Source: Smithella sp.
GTDB taxonomy: Bacteria > Desulfobacterota > Syntrophia > Syntrophales > Smithellaceae
Assembly: GCA_007244375.1 (NCBI GenBank)
Contig: SCVW01000025.1
Span: 62,001 to 126,000, forward strand
Direction: 5' to 3'
DNA: 64,000 bases
Positions 54,839 through 62,535 of the stretch are shown here, in pieces. Within the stretch, counting starts at the first letter, position 1, and each line of letters starts with the position of its first letter. The notes below the pieces were generated by a model. The model was not told where the DNA came from, ran no database searches, and saw nothing but the letters and a program-made list of their open reading frames with translations. The position numbers and the translations under genes were made by a program.

Positions 54839-56233
54839 ATGAAAGATTTCATTAACGACAATTACATTGAAAACATTCTTGCACAAGCGAAAAATACCGA
54901 TGCAAAACATATACGCGAAATTATCGACAAGTCTTATGAACTGAAAGGCCTGTCTCCGGAAGAAGTCGCCATCCTCCTGCAAACGGAAGATAACGAGCTC
55001 ATCGGAGAAATCTTACAGGCGGCGCATAAAATAAAGAAAGATATTTACGGCAACCGCCTTGTTCTTTTCGCTCCACTTTATATAGCCAATCATTGCACCA
55101 ACAACTGTCTGTACTGCGGATTTCGCCGCGACAACAAGGAACTCAACCGCGTGGCGTTGACGATGGAACAAATTAAAAACGAAGTAAAAGTTTTGGAACG
55201 TGAAGGTCACAAACGTCTGCTGATGCTCTGCGGTGAGCACCCGGAACGCTCGTCACTGGAATACTTCATAGAAGCCATTGAAACCGCTTATTCCGTAAAA
55301 ACCGAAAAAGGCGGGGAAATCAGGCGAATCAACGTGGAGATCGCCCCGCTGGAAGTGAATAAATACAGGAAACTGAAAAAAACCGGCATTGGAACTGTCG
55401 TTTTATTTCAGGAAACGTATCATCACGAAACTTACAAAATCATGCATCCCGGTGGTCCCAAGAAAGATTACACCTGGCGTCTTACAGCCATGCACCGCGC
55501 ACAGGAAGGAGGCGTTGACGATGTGGGCATCGGCGCGCTTTTCGGGCTCTATGATTACAAATTCGAAGTTATGGGATTGCTTTTGCACGCCCTGCAACTG
55601 GAAAAAGACTGCGGTGTCGGTCCGCACACCATTTCCATTCCGCGTCTGGAACCGGCCTTCAACGCACCGGCGGCCATCAAACCATCCAATCCCGTCAGTG
55701 ACCATGACTTTAAAAAGCTCGTCGCTATTATTCGCATGGCAGTCCCCTACACGGGAATGATTCTCTCCACCAGAGAAACTCCGGAATTGCGCGATGAAGT
55801 TTTTGCGCTGGGCATTTCCCAGATCAGCGCCGGTTCCCGAACCAATCCCGGCGGCTATCAGGAAAACAGCAGCGATGCTTTCCGCGCAGCACAATTTAAT
55901 TTAGGCGATACACGTACACTGGATGAAGTTATTCTGGACATTACCGAGCGCAGTCACATCCCCAGCTTCTGCACCGCTTGCTACCGTCTGGGACGCACGG
56001 GCAAAGATTTTATGGATCTGGCCAAGCCCGGTTTGATTCAAAAATTCTGTCAGACCAATGCTGTTTTTACTTTTAAAGAATATCTGCTGGATTACGCTAG
56101 TCCCGTAACCCGTGAGGCAGGAGAAAAACTGATTAAAAAAATGCTGAACAAAACTTTTAAAACAAAAAGAAAGAAAATGGTATCCGACCGTCTGCAAAAA
56201 ATCGAGGAAGGCACAAGAGATGTCTATATCTGA
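54839..56233 (+). CDS. hydG: [FeFe]-hydrogenase maturase HydG
   Basis: Radical-SAM tyrosine lyase of 464 residues making Fe-bound CO and CN for the H-cluster, with p-cresol as by-product. Cluster motif CTNNCLYC near residue 88; the C-terminal auxiliary cluster set CTAC and, about 22 residues later, C of KFCQ near 380-405 is intact, so it should make CO as well as CN. Start ATG follows AAGGA. Its end overlaps hydE by 14 bases. Confidence 0.96.
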   Translation: MKDFINDNYIENILAQAKNTDAKHIREIIDKSYELKGLSPEEVAILLQTEDNELIGEILQAAHKIKKDIYGNRLVLFAPLYIANHCTNNCLYCGFRRDNKELNRVALTMEQIKNEVKVLEREGHKRLLMLCGEHPERSSLEYFIEAIETAYSVKTEKGGEIRRINVEIAPLEVNKYRKLKKTGIGTVVLFQETYHHETYKIMHPGGPKKDYTWRLTAMHRAQEGGVDDVGIGALFGLYDYKFEVMGLLLHALQLEKDCGVGPHTISIPRLEPAFNAPAAIKPSNPVSDHDFKKLVAIIRMAVPYTGMILSTRETPELRDEVFALGISQISAGSRTNPGGYQENSSDAFRAAQFNLGDTRTLDEVILDITERSHIPSFCTACYRLGRTGKDFMDLAKPGLIQKFCQTNAVFTFKEYLLDYASPVTREAGEKLIKKMLNKTFKTKRKKMVSDRLQKIEEGTRDVYI

Positions 56234-57266
56234 TAAAATTGAAAAGCTGCTGCTCAAGGTGGAAATCGGTAAACCCTTGGGCAGAAAGGAAATCATCGAT
56301 CTTTTAAGAATGCCGGGCGATTTTGCTCAGGATCTTTTCGTAACCGCCGATCGCATCCGTCAACGCGAGATCGGCGACGAAATATTCCTGCGCGGGATTA
56401 TCGAATTTTCCAATTACTGTGAGTGCAATTGCCTTTACTGCGGTTTGCGCAAAAGCAACAATAAGCTCCACCGCTACCGCATGACCGATGATGAAATAAT
56501 AAATACTGCACAAGAAATCAAAAAATTACGTTTAACCACGGTAGTTTTACAGTCTGGGGAGGATTCTTTTTATTCCACCGACAGGATTTGCCGCCTGATT
56601 GAACAAATAAAAAAAGAAACAGGTTTAATTATTACATTATCCATCGGCGAAAAAAGCACTACGGATTTTCAGTCATTTCTGCAATCAGGCGCCAATCGTT
56701 ACCTGCTCAAACAAGAAACTGTATCGCCGGAGCTTTACAAATACCTGCGTCCGGGATGTCAATTGGATAAACGAATTCAATGCCTGCGTTCGCTCAAATT
56801 GCTGGGTTTTGAAACAGGAACAGGAAACATGGTGGGACTACCGGGACAGACACTGGAAATTCTGGCAGATGATCTGCTCTTTATGAAACAACTTGATGCC
56901 GACATGCTGGGTATCGGACCATTTATCGCTCACCCCGACACACCCCTTGCCGGCATTGAAAATGATGATGTGGAACTGACTTTACGTGTTCTGGCCCTTG
57001 CCCGAATTCTTACACTTAATACCAATATCCCGGCTACAACCGCTCTGACCGCTCTTCATCCGCAGGGAAGAATTTTGGCTCTCCAGGCCGGAGCCAATGT
57101 CGTCATGCCTGATTTCACGCCGGAAAATTACAAAATACATTATGAAATTTATCCCGGCAGAACAGATGCCGGTTCGGCAGCAGAAATCATCAGCAAACTT
57201 GAAAAAGACTTTCGGTCCATTGGAAGAACGGTTTTATATTCACCAGGTAATCGTCCCGGAAAATAA
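56220..57266 (+). CDS. hydE: [FeFe]-hydrogenase maturase HydE
   Basis: Radical-SAM enzyme of 348 residues that processes the HydG organometallic cysteine product toward the diiron site. FSNYCECNCLYCGLRKSN near residue 62 carries the CX3CX2C motif; TVVLQSGED near 105 and PDFTPENYKI near the end are typical. The start is inside the hydG end, so the two are coupled. It converges with a minus-strand radical-SAM gene 20 bases away. Confidence 0.95.
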   Translation: MSISDKIEKLLLKVEIGKPLGRKEIIDLLRMPGDFAQDLFVTADRIRQREIGDEIFLRGIIEFSNYCECNCLYCGLRKSNNKLHRYRMTDDEIINTAQEIKKLRLTTVVLQSGEDSFYSTDRICRLIEQIKKETGLIITLSIGEKSTTDFQSFLQSGANRYLLKQETVSPELYKYLRPGCQLDKRIQCLRSLKLLGFETGTGNMVGLPGQTLEILADDLLFMKQLDADMLGIGPFIAHPDTPLAGIENDDVELTLRVLALARILTLNTNIPATTALTALHPQGRILALQAGANVVMPDFTPENYKIHYEIYPGRTDAGSAAEIISKLEKDFRSIGRTVLYSPGNRPGK

Positions 57267-57286
57267 TTTTGTCTGAGCATGTACGA

Positions 57287-58402
57287 TTATAATGAACTTA
57301 CTGCTATCAAATCTTTTACATGAACATGTCTGTTTTCGTCTATAGATAAACCTTCATCGATAAGCTTCAGTACAAGTGATTTTTCTTCCGGAAACTTATA
57401 TCCTTCATAATCCTGACGGAAAAGAAGGCCGCTTTGCCGGTTTGCCCATGCATTCATACTGTGATCAAAACATACCCTGGACGTGACATTCAACCCGTCA
57501 ATCATCACCCGCAACTCTTCCAACCGTTCGTGAGGTGAAGAGATGTGCATCCTGCCCTGCTCATAATCATCACATATCGGCGTACCGCGACGCGGAACAA
57601 AAGGCCGCGAACGGATATAGTGTGGATTGATTTCATTTAAAACCAATGCTGTATTTTTCGCATGTTGCTGCCAGCGTTCTCTCCCTCCTATATCGGGCAT
57701 CCAATATTCGGAAAGCTGAAAACCGGCCGCCATCGCTTTTTTCCCACCATCAATCTGTTCGGTACTGGTCACGCCTTTGCGGATAATTTTCAACACTTCA
57801 TCATCCCCGGTTTCCAAACCCACGTGAACACGATCAAGTCCCGCTTTATGAATAGCTTTCAAATCTTCGAGCTTTCTCTGCGAAAGCGTTTTCGAACGAG
57901 TGTAGGAAGTTACTCTGGTAAGAGAAGGAAACGTTTTTCGCAAATGTTTCAGCACTTCGACAAATTCCTGAGGCCTCATAATCATGCTGTCGGCATCCTG
58001 AAGAAAAGCCGTTCTCCTGCCGTAATAAAGCCAGCTGAATACTGTGGAAAAACAATGATTTTCATCAAGATATGGATCGACTCTCAAGAGCGCATGAAGG
58101 ACATCCCTGTTTATACGTCCTTCCCACCCAATTTTTCTTGCAACCTCCTGTATTTCATCAACCATAATTTTGACTGTATCAATATCGGCTTTAATATCTT
58201 CAACCGAACGATAAACATAGGAATGACCTTTGTACATTTCGCAAAAAGTGCATTTATTCCAAGGACAATTTTCAGTAACGCGTAACAAAAGTGAACCACT
58301 TCCTCCTTCACTCGGGGGGCGGTAAACGCCTACAGCAAAAGATAATTTTCTGATTTTTTCAACATTGCTCCGATAAATCTCATTTCCAGCTATAAAAGCC
58401 AT
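57287..58402 (-). CDS. Radical-SAM protein of unknown function
   Basis: A 371-residue enzyme with cluster motif CPWNKCTFC (CX4CX2C, near residue 47), a GLETGDDEVLKIIRKGVT segment near 197 typical of the SAM barrel and an LRVDPYLDENHCF insertion. Related proteins are annotated only as radical-SAM. It is full length, unlike the fragment at 29843-30280 with the same cysteine spacing. It stands alone between convergent hydE and the divergent transporter; no cofactor-binding B12 domain is seen. Confidence 0.75.
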   Translation of the reverse strand: MAFIAGNEIYRSNVEKIRKLSFAVGVYRPPSEGGSGSLLLRVTENCPWNKCTFCEMYKGHSYVYRSVEDIKADIDTVKIMVDEIQEVARKIGWEGRINRDVLHALLRVDPYLDENHCFSTVFSWLYYGRRTAFLQDADSMIMRPQEFVEVLKHLRKTFPSLTRVTSYTRSKTLSQRKLEDLKAIHKAGLDRVHVGLETGDDEVLKIIRKGVTSTEQIDGGKKAMAAGFQLSEYWMPDIGGRERWQQHAKNTALVLNEINPHYIRSRPFVPRRGTPICDDYEQGRMHISSPHERLEELRVMIDGLNVTSRVCFDHSMNAWANRQSGLLFRQDYEGYKFPEEKSLVLKLIDEGLSIDENRHVHVKDLIAVSSL

Positions 58403-58530
58403 ATTTGCTCCATTTTTTAATTAGTTTGATAGATAATATAATACTTCCGGGCTATTTGGCAACATAAGTTATTGAAGTTATTTATGACTGGCAGTTCTCT
58501 TAATATATCAAAAAAAACACTACTTTATGT

Positions 58531-58559
58531 TTGACAAAATAAGATATTGAAGCTATAAG
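58531..58559 (+). promoter_or_regulatory. Sigma70-type promoter of the first OFA transporter
   Basis: TTGACA (58531-58536) and TATAAG (58554-58559) with an ideal 17-base spacer; start near 58566, leader about 127 bases. Confidence 0.6.
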
Positions 58560-58692
58560 CGGTTTCAAACTGTTGTCCAACTTTTATGCCACATGGAAAA
58601 TTTATGACCATGAGTTCGTATGTTAAGATTGGAAGCAACATAATGATACTATAGTTATGATAAAATTTTAAATCAAGAGAGGGATGGTATTT

Positions 58693-59973
58693 ATGGCAAA
58701 TGAAAATTTAGAAAGTAAAAGATGGCTGATTGCCATCGCAGCTATTGTCATGCAGCTCTGTCTGGGTACAGTGTATGCTTGGTCTTGCTTCAAAAAACCC
58801 TTAATGGGCGCACACGGTTGGGCGGAAACTCCGACTCAGTTGACCTTTATGATTTTCATGTTTACAGTCGGTTGTGCTGCGGCTTTCGGCGGAACATTGG
58901 TAGATAAAAAAGGACCTAAATTTGTGGCCACTATCGGTGGTGTCCTTTTTGGCGGAGCAACCATACTTTCCGGTCTGGCCGACCAGTTAGGAAGCCTGCC
59001 TTTACTGTATATTTCCTATGGCTTAATTGGCGGATTGGGTAACGGATTTTGCTACGTTACACCCATTGCAACGTTGATTCGCTGGTTTCCGGACAAACGC
59101 GGTCTGGTTACCGGTTTGGCCGTTATGGGCTTCGGATTCGGCGCATTCTTCATGGGAAAGATCGCTCCTCCAATGATTATTGCTTTTAAAGGAGGCTTGA
59201 CTGCTTCCGGCGTCGCTATGACATTCTACATCTGGGGTTTGATCTTCCTGGTTCTCGTAGTTGGCGCAGCTCTCTTCTTTAAAAATCCTCCACAGGGATG
59301 GCTGCCTGCCGGATTCAAACCAGCTGCTTCATCTGTTTCGGCAGCCGATTCATTTACATTTGGTCAAGCTATAAAAACCACCCAGTGGTGGATGCTCTGG
59401 GCAATGCTGTTCCTTAACGTCTCGGCCGGTCTGGGCTTGATTTCACAGATGTCGCCTTTAGCTCAGGAATATTATAAAAAACTTATTACCGATGCCAATC
59501 TCCTAAACAATCCCGAAGCATTGACCAAGGCACTGGCACTTGCAGGTGGAGCAGTGGTCTCCTATTCAGCCATTTTCAATGGATTGGGCCGTCTGTTCTG
59601 GGCACGCGTATCCGACACAATTGGTCGCAAAGCCGTTTTTGCTTCCATGTTTGCTTCTCAGGCTGTAATTTATTTATTGGTAGCCATGGGCTATATCAGC
59701 AATTACTGGCTCTTTATGGTAGCAGCCTGTTATCTACTGGCTTGCTACGGAGGCGGTTTTGCTACCATGCCGGCATTTGCTGCTGATAACTTTGGACCGG
59801 GCTATATTGGCAAGGTTTATGGTTTTATGCTTACGGCCTGGGCATGCGCTGGCATTGTCGGTCCGTTCGTCTTTTCCGCATTTAAGGCACAGGCGTTGTT
59901 TATTGCAGCTCTCCTGTTGGCCGTGGGCTTATTAATAGCTATTGTTTTTAAGGGTACAAAAGCAAAAGCTTAA
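58693..59973 (+). CDS. OFA-family MFS transporter (oxalate/formate antiporter-like), first
   Basis: About 426 residues and 12 hydrophobic helices. QLCLGTVYAWSCFKKPL near residue 20 is the OFA signature; DKKGPK and DTIGRKAV mark the MFS loops after helices 2 and 8. Known OFA members exchange oxalate/formate or carry formate, lactate or other monocarboxylates, so the substrate is not fixed. ATG 58693 with GAGGG about ten bases upstream is preferred to ATG 58684, which sits on the ribosome site. A terminator follows at 60003. Confidence 0.85.
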   Translation: MANENLESKRWLIAIAAIVMQLCLGTVYAWSCFKKPLMGAHGWAETPTQLTFMIFMFTVGCAAAFGGTLVDKKGPKFVATIGGVLFGGATILSGLADQLGSLPLLYISYGLIGGLGNGFCYVTPIATLIRWFPDKRGLVTGLAVMGFGFGAFFMGKIAPPMIIAFKGGLTASGVAMTFYIWGLIFLVLVVGAALFFKNPPQGWLPAGFKPAASSVSAADSFTFGQAIKTTQWWMLWAMLFLNVSAGLGLISQMSPLAQEYYKKLITDANLLNNPEALTKALALAGGAVVSYSAIFNGLGRLFWARVSDTIGRKAVFASMFASQAVIYLLVAMGYISNYWLFMVAACYLLACYGGGFATMPAFAADNFGPGYIGKVYGFMLTAWACAGIVGPFVFSAFKAQALFIAALLLAVGLLIAIVFKGTKAKA

Positions 59974-60002
59974 ACAAACTTTTTGACCATTCTATGAATA
60001 AG

Positions 60003-60036
60003 AGCCCCTTCAGTTACAAAAACTGGAGGGGCTTTT
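60003..60036 (+). terminator. Intrinsic terminator after the first OFA transporter
   Basis: AGCCCCTTCAGTT pairs with AACTGGAGGGGCT (one mismatch, short A-rich loop), followed by TTTT. It resembles the terminator after the second transporter, as if the gene and its terminator were duplicated together. Confidence 0.85.
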
Positions 60037-60074
60037 GATCATCAATACTTTTACCATAAATAATATTTTTTTAT

Positions 60075-60101
60075 TTGACATTTATACGAATTTTATATAG
60101 T
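60075..60101 (+). promoter_or_regulatory. Possible promoter of the second OFA transporter
   Basis: TTGACA (60075-60080) and TATAGT (60096-60101) with a short 15-base spacer. Start near 60108, leader about 75 bases to ATG 60182. Confidence 0.4.
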
Positions 60102-60181
60102 GCATGCGACAATTTGCAATTTTTGCTCAATTTAAGTCGTATATTTTTAATCTTGTCGTTTTGCATGTAAAGGAGGATTTA

Positions 60182-61492
60182 ATGTCAAAAGATAAAGTTA
60201 TGAATCGTTGGTATGTAGTTATCGGCGCGGTGCTCATCCAACTCTGTCTGGGGGCAATCTATGCGTGGTCTGTTTTCACACCCAGATTAACCAAATCTCT
60301 CGTTGAAGGTGGTATTTACGGTTTTACAGCGGCACAATCACAATGGGTATTTTCAGTTGGATTACTGATCTTTGCTGTTGTAATGGTCGTTTCTGGAAGA
60401 ATGATGGTCAAGATCGGCCCCCGTAAACTGGCGGTAGCCAGCGCATTTGTATTGGGACTCGGATACATTTTAGGCGGTATTTTCGGCAACACTTTCTTGG
60501 CACAGTTGGTCTGCATCGGTGTCATTGGCGGAGCCGGCATAGGATTGGGTTATGTTGTTCCGATAGCCGTGGGTGTTAAATGGTTCCCGGATAAAAAAGG
60601 AATGGTAACAGGTCTGGCTGTCGCCGGATTTGGTTTCGGTGCTATGATCTGGGTCAAATCGGCCGATTCCTGGTTCCATCTGCTGGACACCCTTAACATT
60701 CTCAATCTGGGAGGAGTACAAAGCGTTTTTCTGCTTTACGGTGTCATCTTTATGATCGCCATTCTTCTTGGCAGCATCGTCATGATCGATCCTCCCCAGG
60801 GCTATGTTCCTGAGGGATGGACCCCGCCCCAAGCGACTACTGCCAGCGGGTCTACCGGCATGGTCAATTTTGAATCCAAGGAAATGATGACTACACCGCA
60901 ATTTTATATGACGTGGTTAACATTCCTGTTTTCCGCAATGGCCGGTCTTATGGTTATCGGTAACATCAAGCTTTTCGGAATCGATGCCCTCAAAGCCCAG
61001 GGAATTGAAGTGGCAGTGGCATCCGCAGCCGCTGGAACAGCGGTAGCTTGGCTGGCCATCTTGAACGGCCTTGGCCGAATCGTTTGGGGAACTGTCTCCG
61101 ATAAAATAGGACGCAAGACGTCTATTTTCTTCATGTGTCTTTTACAGGGCATTATCATGCTTTTCTTTTACAAAATGGGGAGCTCCTCCCTTATGCTGAT
61201 TGTCGGCGCATGTCTAATTGGCTTTAACTTCGGCGGTAACTTTGCTCTTTTCCCGGCCATAACGGCTGACTACTTTGGAAACAAAAATGTTGGTCTTAAT
61301 TACGGGTATGTCTTTTTTTCTTACGGCATTGCCGGTGTCTTAGGCCCTCAGATCGCCGCGCATTTCAAAGATGCCGCCAAAGGCAGTTCAGATCCGTCAG
61401 TATGGATCACCCCGTTTATGATCGCGGGAATAGCCTGTCTCGTCGGTGCAGCGATTACGCTTATTTCAAAACCACCCCAAAAAAAGGCATAA
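60182..61492 (+). CDS. OFA-family MFS transporter (oxalate/formate antiporter-like), second
   Basis: About 436 residues, 12 helices, a clear paralogue of the preceding gene (MNRWYVVIGAVLIQLCLGAIYAWSVF; DKIGRKTS). The middle loop and helices 7-8 differ, suggesting a different substrate or direction. AAAGGAGG lies six bases before ATG 60182; the in-frame upstream extension to 60104 has no family match. The tandem pair next to a hydrogenase and a glycyl-radical enzyme fits handling of formate or other small acids in syntrophy. Confidence 0.85.
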   Translation: MSKDKVMNRWYVVIGAVLIQLCLGAIYAWSVFTPRLTKSLVEGGIYGFTAAQSQWVFSVGLLIFAVVMVVSGRMMVKIGPRKLAVASAFVLGLGYILGGIFGNTFLAQLVCIGVIGGAGIGLGYVVPIAVGVKWFPDKKGMVTGLAVAGFGFGAMIWVKSADSWFHLLDTLNILNLGGVQSVFLLYGVIFMIAILLGSIVMIDPPQGYVPEGWTPPQATTASGSTGMVNFESKEMMTTPQFYMTWLTFLFSAMAGLMVIGNIKLFGIDALKAQGIEVAVASAAAGTAVAWLAILNGLGRIVWGTVSDKIGRKTSIFFMCLLQGIIMLFFYKMGSSSLMLIVGACLIGFNFGGNFALFPAITADYFGNKNVGLNYGYVFFSYGIAGVLGPQIAAHFKDAAKGSSDPSVWITPFMIAGIACLVGAAITLISKPPQKKA

Positions 61493-61546
61493 CTTAATAA
61501 GGTTAAAAGCCAAGAAAATAAATTAATGTTTCTCTTACGAACAAAT

Positions 61547-61583
61547 AAAAGCCCTTTCAGTTTTTTAACTGAAAGGGCTTTTT
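61547..61583 (+). terminator. Intrinsic terminator after the second OFA transporter
   Basis: GCCCTTTCAGTT and AACTGAAAGGGC form a perfect 12-bp stem extended by A/T pairs, with a 4-base loop and a T-run on the right. The A-run on the left makes it bidirectional in principle. Confidence 0.9.
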
Positions 61584-61851
61584 CATTAATTTCTCAATAA
61601 TTTCAAATTTATGCTATTTATAACTTAATTGACATTCTTTTTCAATTTTTTTATAATTTACCAAAAAAACAATTACTTGTAAGTTTTAGTTTGATACTGG
61701 TACACAAAATTAGTTAAATTTATATAATTAAAACCAATCACTTCATTAAGGAGATTATTTTTACCCCAGTAAAGAATTTTTAATAAGAGTTCTCTTTCCA
61801 TAAATGCATAAGTTTATAGAAGATTCAAGAACGAATATGTAAGAGGGAACC
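61584..61851. other. Gene-free spacer upstream of the DUF2490-like gene
   Basis: About 270 AT-rich bases. I see no coding frame or clear promoter; AAGGAG near 61749 has no open frame of note behind it. GAGGGAACC just before 61852 is the ribosome site of the next gene. Confidence 0.5.
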
Positions 61852-62517
61852 ATGAAACAAAAAAAAAGCCTTTTACAGTATGGTTTTAAAATTGTTCCCG
61901 CACTGTTAATACTCATTCACACTCCATGCATTTATGCAGATCACGACACTTCGCTGCGCACGGATCTCAATTTTTCCTACACCTTCAATAATCAACTTAA
62001 ATCCGTATCGTACGTGTTTCTTCAAGCGGACAAAGATGTATCCAATTTCGATTATCTGGAATGGGGAACAGGACTTCAATATCAAACTTCATTAAAATGG
62101 TTTTCTTTTCTTGTTTACTATCAGCAGAGTTTTTCAAAAGTTGAGCCGGACAATTGGTTGCTTGAGCAAAAACCAAGTATTAACATGAACACTTCAACTA
62201 TTCTTTGTAATTTCAAAATATCCAACCAGATCCGTTATGAATATAGATTTACACCGGATTGGAATGATTACAGAATAAAAAACTCTCTGGAAATATCCCG
62301 GTCTGACATATTTTTTCAGCCTTATATAGGATGGGAGCTGTTCTATGAAAATCGCGATAAGGCTGTTATGCTCAACCGAATAAAATTCGGTGTAATTAAA
62401 AATATTAGCAACAATGTTTCTTTAGGACTATATTATCGAATTGATTTTTCAAACATTGACCATCAATGGGAATGGACCAGACAACTCATTGGGCTACAAC
62501 TTTCACTAAAATATTAA
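61852..62517 (+). CDS. DUF2490-like outer-membrane beta-barrel protein
   Basis: 221 residues with a signal peptide (cleavage about residue 30, IYA-DHD). The mature part shows alternating hydrophobic strands with aromatic belts (FSYTFNNQLK, EWGTGLQYQTSLKWF, IRYEYRF, LGLYYRIDF) and ends LSLKY, consistent with a small outer-membrane barrel of the DUF2490 type. Function unknown. It lies 18 bases before the sensor-kinase gene and may share its transcript. Confidence 0.6.
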   Translation: MKQKKSLLQYGFKIVPALLILIHTPCIYADHDTSLRTDLNFSYTFNNQLKSVSYVFLQADKDVSNFDYLEWGTGLQYQTSLKWFSFLVYYQQSFSKVEPDNWLLEQKPSINMNTSTILCNFKISNQIRYEYRFTPDWNDYRIKNSLEISRSDIFFQPYIGWELFYENRDKAVMLNRIKFGVIKNISNNVSLGLYYRIDFSNIDHQWEWTRQLIGLQLSLKY

Positions 62518-62535
62518 TGAAAGGATAATATAATT

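Noticed and set aside
57662-58285. 207-codon open frame on the + strand
   Set aside because: Antisense shadow of the radical-SAM gene at 57287-58402, whose cluster motif and barrel are on the minus strand.
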